Positions 1 to 5,397 of a DNA stretch of 5,455 bases are shown here, in pieces. Under the pieces are notes generated by a model. That model was given only the letters and a program-made list of their open reading frames with translations, searched no databases and was not told the DNA's origin. Location: positions 1 to 5,455 of the forward strand of contig JAESTW010000698.1 of NCBI GenBank assembly GCA_016763395.1, written 5' to 3'. Position 1 is the stretch's first letter. Every line of letters starts with the position of its first letter. This DNA comes from Kofleriaceae bacterium (GTDB lineage Bacteria > Myxococcota_A > Polyangia > Haliangiales > Haliangiaceae). The position numbers were made by a program, and so were the translations under genes.

Positions 1-1
1 A

Positions 2-214
2 GAAAAAAGACGACAGAAAAAGAAACGAAGAGAGCGACACTATTATCACTCCATAAGCCGGACACGGCGCGATATATGCATTGCCCTCGTGGGCCTCGAC
101 CAACTCGAAATTCGCTGGTCCCGCAAACTTCGCTTTCGTCCCGCCATCGACAGCAATGATTCCCCCGTTCCAGCGACTGTGGTTTGGACGTTCAACTTCA
201 CCTTGCCGCGCTAA
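2..214 (+). CDS. C-terminal part of a TonB-like protein (partial, enters from left edge)
   Basis: The frame is open from the left edge to a TAA at 212-214, giving 70 residues. The last 40 or so resemble the end of a TonB C-terminal domain. LDQLEIRWSRKLRFRPA (residues 32-48 of the fragment) lines up without gaps with the usual pattern of Leu-Asp, a helix, then Arg-Lys-x-Arg-Phe-x-Pro-Ala. It is followed by a SPVPATV stretch and an aromatic/hydrophobic final strand (VVWTFNFTL), as in TonB-type energy transducers. That family reaches across the periplasm to outer-membrane receptors. The first 25 residues are very basic (many Lys/Arg) and do not look like the expected start of the domain. This could mean a divergent protein, an upstream frameshift or a decaying gene. 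The assignment rests on pattern memory only. The main alternative is non-coding upstream sequence of the next gene. Confidence 0.42.
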   Translation, partial: EKRRQKKKRRERHYYHSISRTRRDICIALVGLDQLEIRWSRKLRFRPAIDSNDSPVPATVVWTFNFTLPR

Positions 215-244
215 ACAAAATGAATCGAACTCGCCTGTTGCGCG

Positions 245-250
245 TATACT
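245..250 (+). promoter_or_regulatory. Candidate -10 element (TATACT) for the extensin-like gene
   Basis: TATACT matches the sigma70 -10 consensus at 5 of 6 positions and lies in the 43-nt gap after the TonB-like stop codon. It ends 7 nt before the ATG at 258, so transcription would begin at or very near the start codon. There is no good -35 hexamer at 16-18 nt spacing, which limits confidence. Confidence 0.3.
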
Positions 251-257
251 TGTATAT

Positions 258-923
258 ATGGTTACGCGTGTTATGCGGCAATGCCGCTCATTTCTGGTGT
301 TCTTCGCCAGTCTCCTAGCTTTTGCCTCTCCCTCAGAGAGTCAAGCAGATGTAGGCAAACCCTACCCGTTAGACTCTCTAAGCCGGACGATTAAGGCTAC
401 TGGCAAAATGCGTTGCCCCAAAGTGTCCATGCAGAAATACCGGGGCTTGGTTGTCCGCTATCACAAGCCAGTCTACGTTTACGACGGTTTTGTGAGCCAT
501 CTCACTCGCTTTGAAACCATTGTTTCTGAGGTTGCCAAAGAAGTCTACGGACGTGCGCCCACACGCATCGTACATGTCGGCACCTACAATTGTCGACGTA
601 TTCGGCGCTACCCCGATCTCCTCAGTGAACACGGTATCGGAAACGCTATCGACATTGAAGGCTTTGATTTTGGCCGAGCAAAGAGCGCAGAAGAGCGAGC
701 TACAGCCCCACACAAACGACTTCGGCGGCCATTTCGAGTCCGTGTAGATAAGCATTGGGACAAGAGCCGAGGTGTACAAAAATTGCACGCACTCTTTCTC
801 AGGCGCGTAACGGAAGAGCTGATTTCGCACTCGGTGTTTCGCGTCATGCTCGGGCCGGCCTATCCTGGGCACCAAGATCATTTTCACTTTGACCAGGCGC
901 CGTACAAGCTCATTGAGCTGTGA
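258..923 (+). CDS. Secreted extensin-like / M15-related metalloprotein
   Basis: This 221-residue protein has a Sec signal peptide (hydrophobic FLVFFASLLAFA at about 12-23, probable cleavage after SQA at 28-30). The body matches the bacterial extensin-like C-terminal family, which is related to the M15/VanX-type peptidoglycan peptidases. Visible motifs are GTYNCR (108-113), SEHGIGNAIDIEGF (123-136) and a terminal LGPAYPGHQDHFHFD (198-212). His125, Asp132 and a His of the HQDHFH segment would be the metal ligands by analogy with M15 enzymes. C53 and C112 could form a disulfide. The expected product is a periplasmic protein acting on or binding peptidoglycan; activity is not proven for this family. 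The frame opens further upstream (TTG at 81), but that stretch overlaps the preceding coding end and lacks a signal sequence. ATG 258 is therefore preferred, with ATG 273 the alternative. Neither start has a Shine-Dalgarno. The next gene begins 13 nt downstream. Confidence 0.8.
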   Translation: MVTRVMRQCRSFLVFFASLLAFASPSESQADVGKPYPLDSLSRTIKATGKMRCPKVSMQKYRGLVVRYHKPVYVYDGFVSHLTRFETIVSEVAKEVYGRAPTRIVHVGTYNCRRIRRYPDLLSEHGIGNAIDIEGFDFGRAKSAEERATAPHKRLRRPFRVRVDKHWDKSRGVQKLHALFLRRVTEELISHSVFRVMLGPAYPGHQDHFHFDQAPYKLIEL

Positions 924-936
924 TACAAATGCGGAG

Positions 937-1548
937 ATGGGAAAGCTCAGTCGGCGTATTTTAGCTCGTAGTTCGCGAATTGCACTCCTTGGTTTTAGCC
1001 TCGCAGGTATTAGCCTCGCAGGTTTTGGCCTCACAGGTTTTGGCCTCGCTTCCTGTGGCGGTACGACTCCAACGGCTCCTGCGCAGGCTCAGCTGCGCTC
1101 GTCTAGTGGCGCTGTTCCCCGCTCGCCCAACGGCATTGAGTTCCCCGCAAAATACAAAAACTGGCCTGTACTCTCCATCGGACACCGTCTGGACAAACGG
1201 CAAGTTGCAGTTGTGGTCGGAAATAGAACAGCGGTTGTGGCCGCCAGAGCGGGCAATACCAATCCCTGGCCCAACGGAACGATTATTGGCAACGTGGTCT
1301 ACGAACAAAAGACTTCGGACAACCTGCCAACAGTGATCTCAACTGGCAGTTTTGTCCGAGCCGAGTTCATGTTCAAAGACCGAGAGAACTACGCTTCAAA
1401 CCGTAGCGGCTGGGGCTTTGCTCGGTGGACTGGCACAGCACTAACCCCCTACGGCAATTCCGAAGACTTTCAAGATGAGTGCATCAAGTGCCATGAAAAA
1501 GTCAGCGGAAATGATTGGCTCTTCATGAAGCCAACGCTCTTGCCCTAG
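937..1548 (+). CDS. Cytochrome P460-family heme lipoprotein
   Basis: The product is 203 residues. Residues 1-40 form a lipoprotein signal peptide ending in the lipobox LASC, with Cys40 predicted to be lipidated, followed by a Ser/Thr/Pro/Ala-rich linker to about 66. The rest is a cytochrome P460 domain: KYKNWPVLSIGHR (72-84), PWPNGTIIGNVVYE (110-123), FVRAEFMFKDRENYAS (139-154), GWGFARW (158-164) and the c-type heme site CIKCH (182-186), followed by NDWLFMKP. P460 and the related cytochrome c'-beta bind heme pentacoordinately and handle hydroxylamine or NO. In Nitrosomonas europaea P460, Lys70 in GTVTVK is crosslinked to the heme; the equivalent position here is Asn119. The heme is thus probably uncrosslinked, closer to c'-beta behaviour. 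GGAG directly abuts the ATG, too close for a normal ribosome site, so translation may be coupled to the upstream gene. Family assignment is firm; substrate is unknown. Confidence 0.88.
   Translation: MGKLSRRILARSSRIALLGFSLAGISLAGFGLTGFGLASCGGTTPTAPAQAQLRSSSGAVPRSPNGIEFPAKYKNWPVLSIGHRLDKRQVAVVVGNRTAVVAARAGNTNPWPNGTIIGNVVYEQKTSDNLPTVISTGSFVRAEFMFKDRENYASNRSGWGFARWTGTALTPYGNSEDFQDECIKCHEKVSGNDWLFMKPTLLP
991..1050 (+). repeat. Four tandem 15-bp repeats inside the P460 signal peptide
   Basis: Four consecutive in-frame 15-mers start at 991, 1006, 1021 and 1036. Unit one is GGTTTTAGCCTCGCA, and the others differ from it at one to three positions. They encode GFSLA, GISLA, GFGLT and GFGLA, which together make up most of the hydrophobic core just before the lipobox Cys. 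Gain or loss of a unit would keep the frame and change the core by five residues. Confidence 0.93.
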
Positions 1549-1562
1549 CTCTGGCACTACCT

Positions 1563-2264
1563 ATGTCCAACACTAAGGCAGAGCTCGCCCTACGAGTTGC
1601 AGCAATACGCTCTAGGATTGCTGATGCTGCCAGATCGGCCGGCAGAGATCCGGAGAGCGTACTGCTATTGGCAGTGAGCAAGCGCCAAAGTGAAGAGCGG
1701 CTCCGAGAGGCCTACGCCTGCGGAGTTCGTGACTTTGGCGAAAACTACATTCAAGGGCTGGAGCAGCACATGGCTACGCTGTCCGGAGAAGTTTCCGAAG
1801 GGAAAGCTCGTTGGCACTTTATCGGACAATTGCAGAGTAACAAGGCCAAACGATTGACTGGTGTGCATTTGTTCCACAGCCTCGATTCTCTAAAGCTAGC
1901 GCGGCGACTGGGCGATACCGCGGCGAGTGAAGGCCGAACGCAGGCCTGTCTGCTCAATATCAACATCTCCCAACAGGGATCCAAGTCGGGCATCATCTCT
2001 ACCGAGGCCGAAGGATTGCTGGACAAGATCGCAAGTATCAAGGGGATCGATATTCAGGGTCTCATGTGTATTCCCAGCCCCGACGAGGAAGCCCGATCTG
2101 CTTTCGCTCGCCTCCGAGTTCTTCGCAGCGCACTGCAGGTGAACACCGAATTCCGACTTCAAGAATTGTCCATGGGCATGAGCAGTTCCTATCAGGACGC
2201 AATCGCTGAGGGAGCTACCATCGTTCGAGTCGGCACCGCACTCTTTGGCCCGCGAGAGAGCTAA
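1563..2264 (+). CDS. yggS: PLP-binding homeostasis protein, YggS/PLPBP (COG0325) family
   Basis: This is a cytosolic 233-residue protein of the usual family length, with no signal peptide. It folds as a single TIM-barrel domain that binds pyridoxal 5'-phosphate without known enzymatic activity and helps control free PLP and amino-acid/keto-acid balance. Diagnostic motifs are all present: AVSK with the PLP lysine Lys40, FGENY (58-62), WHFIGQLQSNK (84-94), HSLDS (105-109), GSKSGI (139-144), GLMCIPSP (166-173), SMGMSSSYQDAI (203-214) and VRVGTALFG (221-229). In most homologues the phosphate-binding SMGMS segment is followed by x-Asp; here it is Ser-Ser (Ser209). ATG 1563 gives the normal N-terminus; a TTG at 1515 in the same frame would overlap the P460 gene and add an odd Ala/Leu repeat. 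No clear Shine-Dalgarno is seen, and the gene starts 14 nt after the P460 stop. It is commonly found in other contexts, so co-transcription need not imply shared function. Confidence 0.95.
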   Translation: MSNTKAELALRVAAIRSRIADAARSAGRDPESVLLLAVSKRQSEERLREAYACGVRDFGENYIQGLEQHMATLSGEVSEGKARWHFIGQLQSNKAKRLTGVHLFHSLDSLKLARRLGDTAASEGRTQACLLNINISQQGSKSGIISTEAEGLLDKIASIKGIDIQGLMCIPSPDEEARSAFARLRVLRSALQVNTEFRLQELSMGMSSSYQDAIAEGATIVRVGTALFGPRES

Positions 2265-2307
2265 GGGCACAGAGCATTTTTGAAAAAACAGAGTAATTGC
2301 GGAATTC

Positions 2308-2336
2308 TTGCCGTACCTGCGCTGTTCTGGCATAGC
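2308..2336 (+). promoter_or_regulatory. Weak candidate promoter for the lytic transglycosylase gene
   Basis: TTGCCG at 2308-2313 and CATAGC at 2331-2336 are 17 nt apart, with a TG two bases upstream of the second hexamer as in extended -10 promoters. The downstream box ends 6 nt before the ATG at 2343, so the transcript would have almost no leader. The -10 box matches consensus at only three positions, so this is tentative. Confidence 0.2.
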
Positions 2337-2342
2337 TAACGT

Positions 2343-3671
2343 ATGCTCAAGAACTCGCGCATTTGTCTCCTTGGTACCGCAACAGCCTTGCTGCTGATGG
2401 CTGGCGCTTGCGGACATACGCCACCTTCAAGCAGCTCGGGCTGTCCGACTTGCCCACGCATTGCTACAGGAGAGAACACAGACAACGACAAGGCAAAAGC
2501 CCTTGCCACACCGAAGGTTGTCAACACCTCTCTTGCCATCGCGAAAGATGAGACGCCGGCCGCGCCTGCACTTGTACTGCGCAAAGTCGCCTACTCTGAG
2601 CTACCAGGTTGGGAACTCGACAAGGTGAGTGACGCATTGCCAGCTCTTCGTAAATCCTGCAAACGCATGATGAAACGCAAAGACGGTGCTGCAATTGGGC
2701 GCAGCAAGGTCGGTGGACTCACCAGACAATGGCGTTCGGTTTGCACCAAAGCCAAAGGAATCTCGGACAAGAGCCCAAGCGCCGCTAGAAACTTCTTCCA
2801 GGAGAACTTCACGGCCTTCTTGGCGATGAACAACCAGGAAGCGGAAGGTCGATTCACTGGCTACTACGAGGCGTCGCTGCAAGGATCTCGCAAACGAGTT
2901 GGAAAGTACAAATTCCCTCTCTACAAACGTCCTGCAGATCTGGTCATGGTCAACATGCGAAACTTCGTAAAGGGGCCCAAACGTAGACGCATTGCAGGTC
3001 GCGTCGTTGGTGGATTGCTAAAGCCCTACGAGTCGCGCAAGAAAATTCGCCAAGGGGCACTGAGAGGCAAGAAGCTAGAGCTCGTTTGGATCGACGACCC
3101 AGTCGATGGCTTCTTTACGCAGATTCAGGGTTCGGGTCTGGTTCAGCTCGCCGATGGCAGCACCATGCGAATCGGATATGCCGGACAAAATGGTCATCCG
3201 TATACCGCTATCGGCCGTGAACTGGCAAAAGACGGACACATCACGCCGGCAGAGATGAGTATGCAATCCATCCGCGCTTGGCTCGCCGCCAACCCGGACG
3301 ACGCCGACGAGATGATGGATAGAAACCACGCCTACGTGTTCTTCGCTGAGCAAAGTGGCCAGGGCCCAGTCGGATCTCAAAATGTAGAGCTCACCGCGGA
3401 GCGTTCAGCCGCCATCGATCGAAACTTCATTCCCCAGGGGGCGCCGCTCTTTATTGATACTCACATCCTCGACGAGGACGGCACCACGTTGCGCCCCTTT
3501 CAGCAGCTTGTCATCGCGCAAGACAGCGGTGGCGCAATTCGTGGCCCTGTCCGGGCAGACATTTTCTGGGGCGCCGGCAAACGAGCCACAGCGATTGCGG
3601 GAACTCTAAAAAGTCGAGGTCGCTACTTTTTGCTCTTGCCCAATGAAGTTGCTGCCTCGCTTGAGCCTTAG
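2343..3671 (+). CDS. mltA: MltA-type membrane-bound lytic murein transglycosylase lipoprotein
   Basis: This 442-residue lipoprotein has a signal peptide ending AGAC, with Cys23 predicted to be lipidated. A variable linker to about 80 carries a CPTC motif (34-37). The MltA barrel domain spans roughly 90-370, with GYYEASLQGS (173-182), KLELVWIDDPVDGFF (244-258), TQIQGSG (259-265) and a G-Y-A-G-Q-N-G-H-P-Y segment (278-287). The C-terminal 3D domain (about 360-436) contains IDTHI (371-375), AQDSGGAIRG (392-401) and RADIFWG (404-410). By memory of E. coli MltA, Asp406 corresponds to the catalytic Asp308 and Asp394 to Asp297; both are retained, so it should be active. The enzyme cleaves the MurNAc-GlcNAc bond in peptidoglycan with 1,6-anhydro product formation, from the inner face of the outer membrane. 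An in-frame TAA at 2337-2339 makes ATG 2343 the first possible start. No Shine-Dalgarno is visible. It is longer than E. coli MltA (365 aa), largely owing to the linker. Confidence 0.95.
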   Translation: MLKNSRICLLGTATALLLMAGACGHTPPSSSSGCPTCPRIATGENTDNDKAKALATPKVVNTSLAIAKDETPAAPALVLRKVAYSELPGWELDKVSDALPALRKSCKRMMKRKDGAAIGRSKVGGLTRQWRSVCTKAKGISDKSPSAARNFFQENFTAFLAMNNQEAEGRFTGYYEASLQGSRKRVGKYKFPLYKRPADLVMVNMRNFVKGPKRRRIAGRVVGGLLKPYESRKKIRQGALRGKKLELVWIDDPVDGFFTQIQGSGLVQLADGSTMRIGYAGQNGHPYTAIGRELAKDGHITPAEMSMQSIRAWLAANPDDADEMMDRNHAYVFFAEQSGQGPVGSQNVELTAERSAAIDRNFIPQGAPLFIDTHILDEDGTTLRPFQQLVIAQDSGGAIRGPVRADIFWGAGKRATAIAGTLKSRGRYFLLLPNEVAASLEP

Positions 3672-3678
3672 CTGGCGA

Positions 3679-3691
3679 GGGCAAATTGCCC
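3679..3691 (+). repeat. Short perfect inverted repeat (6-bp arms)
   Basis: GGGCAA and TTGCCC are separated by a single A just after the transglycosylase stop. The loop is too small for a normal hairpin terminator and no T-run follows, so a protein-binding site is the more likely role, if it has one. It lies immediately before the AGGAGG at 3695. Confidence 0.4.
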
Positions 3692-3694
3692 ACT

Positions 3695-3700
3695 AGGAGG
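3695..3700 (+). promoter_or_regulatory. Perfect Shine-Dalgarno (AGGAGG), displaced from the CAP gene
   Basis: AGGAGG is the full anti-16S complement, yet it lies 38 nt upstream of the CAP gene's ATG at 3739. It cannot serve an N-terminal extension of that gene, because an in-frame TGA sits at 3730-3732. The nearest candidate starts are a TTG at 3704 (3 nt spacing) and an ATG at 3718 (a four-codon ORF). Confidence 0.5.
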
Positions 3701-3703
3701 AGT

Positions 3704-3742
3704 TTGAATCTTCGCAAATGCCATGCGTCTGAGTTACTATGA
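3704..3742 (+). CDS. Possible 12-codon leader ORF coupled to the CAP gene
   Basis: A TTG at 3704, just downstream of the strong AGGAGG, opens a frame reading MNLRKCHASELL and stopping at TGA 3740-3742. That stop overlaps the CAP gene's ATG in the classic ATGA coupling arrangement. This would explain why the CAP gene has no Shine-Dalgarno of its own. Against it, the start is TTG and the 3-nt spacing is short. No leader of this sequence is known to me. Confidence 0.2.
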   Translation: MNLRKCHASELL

Positions 3743-4449
3743 CCAGTGTGTTCCGGCAATCTGCACTAGCAACCCTACTATTCACGGCAGCAGCATGTGG
3801 ACCTAGGTACCAACCGAGTGAGAGCGAGCCTCAGCCACCGCCTGCTCCCGCTTCGTCTATGTATCCAGCGCCGCAGGCAACACTGGGGTTGGCGCGAACA
3901 GAAGTCCCACCGGACATGCCCGTCTATGAGCCGCCCAGAACCTCGCCAGCGCAGCCACCCCGGACAACTCCGGCCAGGCCGCCGGCCACGCCGCTGGCTC
4001 CAGTCCTAAGCACACGGTATCAAGAGGTGTTAGACAGCCACAACCGACATCGCGCCAACCACTGTGCTGCTCCCTTGCAATGGTCGTCCGCGCTGGCGGC
4101 AAGAGCTCAACAATGGGCCGATCAGCTTCAGCAAGCGGGATGCGCATTTCAGCACAGCCAGAATTCTCCCTATGGTGAGAACCTGTATTTCTTTGCTCCC
4201 GCAGGAAACATGTCGCCAGATCAAATTGCGACTGGCTGGTATGATGAAGTCAATCTATATAACTTCAACAGTGGTGCCTTTTCGATGAGCACCGGTCACT
4301 TTACGCAACTAATTTGGCGAGACACCCAAAAACTAGGTTGTGGCGTCAGCATGTGCAAGGGCGGAGAGATTTGGGTGTGCAACTATGACCCACCCGGCAA
4401 CGTTCAAGGGTACTATAAGGCCCAAGTCTTACCGACTAGCTGCCGCTGA
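3739..4449 (+). CDS. CAP/SCP (PR-1-like) domain lipoprotein
   Basis: The 236-residue product has a lipoprotein signal peptide (hydrophobic 8-19, Cys20 in TAAAC) and a proline-rich linker (about 25-88) with the 8-residue repeats PPRTSPAQ, PPRTTPAR and PPATPLAP. A CAP domain runs from about 92 to 236. All four residues of the CAP cavity tetrad are visible: His139 (FQHS), Glu147 (YGENLY), Glu170 (WYDE) and His187 (GHFTQLIW, CAP signature 1). IWVCNYDPPGN (211-221) fits CAP signature 2 exactly. The mature protein has six further cysteines (109, 135, 201, 206, 214, 235), enough for three disulfides. CAP proteins are secreted and bind lipids, sterols or other ligands; no enzymatic role is claimed here. 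It probably sits on the outer membrane with the domain held out by the linker. ATG 3739 is the first start after an in-frame stop. Confidence 0.92.
   Translation: MTSVFRQSALATLLFTAAACGPRYQPSESEPQPPPAPASSMYPAPQATLGLARTEVPPDMPVYEPPRTSPAQPPRTTPARPPATPLAPVLSTRYQEVLDSHNRHRANHCAAPLQWSSALAARAQQWADQLQQAGCAFQHSQNSPYGENLYFFAPAGNMSPDQIATGWYDEVNLYNFNSGAFSMSTGHFTQLIWRDTQKLGCGVSMCKGGEIWVCNYDPPGNVQGYYKAQVLPTSCR
3931..4002 (+). repeat. Proline-rich 8-residue repeats in the CAP protein linker
   Basis: Three consecutive 24-nt units start at 3931, 3955 and 3979. They encode PPRTSPAQ, PPRTTPAR and PPATPLAP. The protein repeat is clear but the DNA is well diverged, so this is an old duplication or a compositional linker and not a fresh expansion. 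Confidence 0.55.
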
Positions 4450-4468
4450 GATACTTCCCAGTCGCCAT

Positions 4469-4473
4469 GGAGA
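4469..4473 (+). promoter_or_regulatory. Ribosome binding site (GGAGA) for the coiled-coil lipoprotein
   Basis: GGAGA lies 6 nt before the ATG at 4480, standard spacing, and supports that start. It contrasts with the genes upstream, which lack a well-placed Shine-Dalgarno. Confidence 0.6.
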
Positions 4474-4479
4474 CCAACG

Positions 4480-5397
4480 ATGAAACCCAATTTCCTACTT
4501 GCCCTCTCTCTACTCACCCCACTATTGTTTGCCTCGGTGGGAGCGTCCTGTGGAAGTCCTGCACGCAACAAACCCTTAGCAAATCATGTCGAGAGTGCGC
4601 ATCTTGCCCCCGTTCCTGCGGCATCTAGAGGGGCCGAAGCGGACGCGAAACAATCAGTATTTATCGCAGAGTGGCAACTTGAATATACCAAGGCGCAGAT
4701 CGCCGGCGCCAAGCTCGCTATCAACATCGCCAAGAACGACCTGGCCAGTGCCAAGCTCGGACTAAAATCGGCAGGGCTCACCAGTGATGCGGCCAATGAG
4801 AGCGAAGAGCAAAACCGCATGCAGCGCGGCGAAAACGCCAAGTCGACCGCACAGATGCAAGTGGAAATGAACACGCACGCCATTGAGAAGGCGAAACAGA
4901 ACCTGGCATTCCTGTCTCGACGACTCATTCACGAAGAGAAAATGCATCGCAGCCAGCAGGCCAAGTTTGAGTACATTAAGGCAGAGCTACTGGGGGCTGC
5001 AGCGATTGCGCCTCCCAAATTCGATCGCAAAGCATTCAAAGGGCAGCTCTCATCTCGAAATGCTGAGGTCAAGTCGGACATGTCCGGTCTCAACGCCGCC
5101 AAGGCAAAGCTAGACTCCGCGACTAAAACATGGAGTGCGGCCAAGGCGAAGACTCAGTCCATGCAAAACAGTACGATGGCAACCCCCGAAGAATCGACGC
5201 CTACTCCAATGGCGCCGCCACCCGAGATAAAGAACACCGAGCCCGATCCACCAACAGCTCCGGACACAGCTCCAACGCAACCGGAAGAGAAGACCGAGGA
5301 GACAACTCCGTCCCCACCGCCTGACTCTCCCGACACCGGAAGCACAACGCCTTCGGACACTACAGCAGTTGACAAAAGCGAAGGAGAAACGCCATGA
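4480..5397 (+). CDS. Coiled-coil lipoprotein with acidic Pro/Thr-rich tail, unknown function
   Basis: I do not recognise the family of this 305-residue protein. Residues 1-24 are a signal peptide ending GASC, with Cys24 the likely lipidated residue (hydrophobic core LLALSLLTPLLFASV). Residues 55-230 are Ala/Lys/Gln/Glu-rich and almost free of Gly and Pro. They form three probable helices: about 57-99, 107-174 and 183-230. The breaks are at SAGLTSDA and around IAPPKFD, so an antiparallel bundle or coiled-coil oligomer is plausible. Residues 234-305 are a disordered, acidic Pro/Thr/Ser/Glu tail with no aromatics. The organisation recalls periplasmic lipoproteins of the DUF4398/Lpp-like sort, but I cannot claim homology. 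The gene starts 30 nt after the CAP gene with its own Shine-Dalgarno. It overlaps the next gene by ATGA, so the two are probably translationally coupled and may act together. Confidence 0.8.
   Translation: MKPNFLLALSLLTPLLFASVGASCGSPARNKPLANHVESAHLAPVPAASRGAEADAKQSVFIAEWQLEYTKAQIAGAKLAINIAKNDLASAKLGLKSAGLTSDAANESEEQNRMQRGENAKSTAQMQVEMNTHAIEKAKQNLAFLSRRLIHEEKMHRSQQAKFEYIKAELLGAAAIAPPKFDRKAFKGQLSSRNAEVKSDMSGLNAAKAKLDSATKTWSAAKAKTQSMQNSTMATPEESTPTPMAPPPEIKNTEPDPPTAPDTAPTQPEEKTEETTPSPPPDSPDTGSTTPSDTTAVDKSEGETP
5381..5386 (+). promoter_or_regulatory. Ribosome binding site (AAGGAG) for the downstream gene
   Basis: AAGGAG lies within the last codons of the coiled-coil lipoprotein gene, 7 nt before the ATG at 5394. 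This is ideal spacing and is the main support for the overlapping start. Confidence 0.7.

Noticed and set aside
81..257. Upstream TTG-initiated extension of the extensin-like gene
   Set aside because: It would overlap the TonB-like coding end, starts with TTG, lacks a ribosome site and would bury the signal peptide about 60 residues into the protein.
1..257. Stop-free minus-strand frame running off the left edge
   Set aside because: It contains no plausible start codon in the right place and continues antisense into the extensin-like gene. The plus-strand TonB-like frame explains the stretch better.
378..1034. Long minus-strand open frame (218 codons)
   Set aside because: It is antisense to the extensin-like and P460 genes, which have clear family motifs. 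Its own translation has no recognisable domain.
1530..1562. Ala/Leu-rich extension of YggS from a TTG at 1515
   Set aside because: It overlaps the P460 stop region, and the ATG at 1563 gives the standard family N-terminus.
2277..2288. TTTTTGAAAAAA after yggS as a terminator
   Set aside because: It is an A/T-only palindrome with a 1-nt loop and no GC stem, so it is not a credible intrinsic terminator.
3679..3691. Inverted repeat after the transglycosylase gene as an intrinsic terminator
   Set aside because: The loop is one base and no T-run follows; it is listed as a repeat only.
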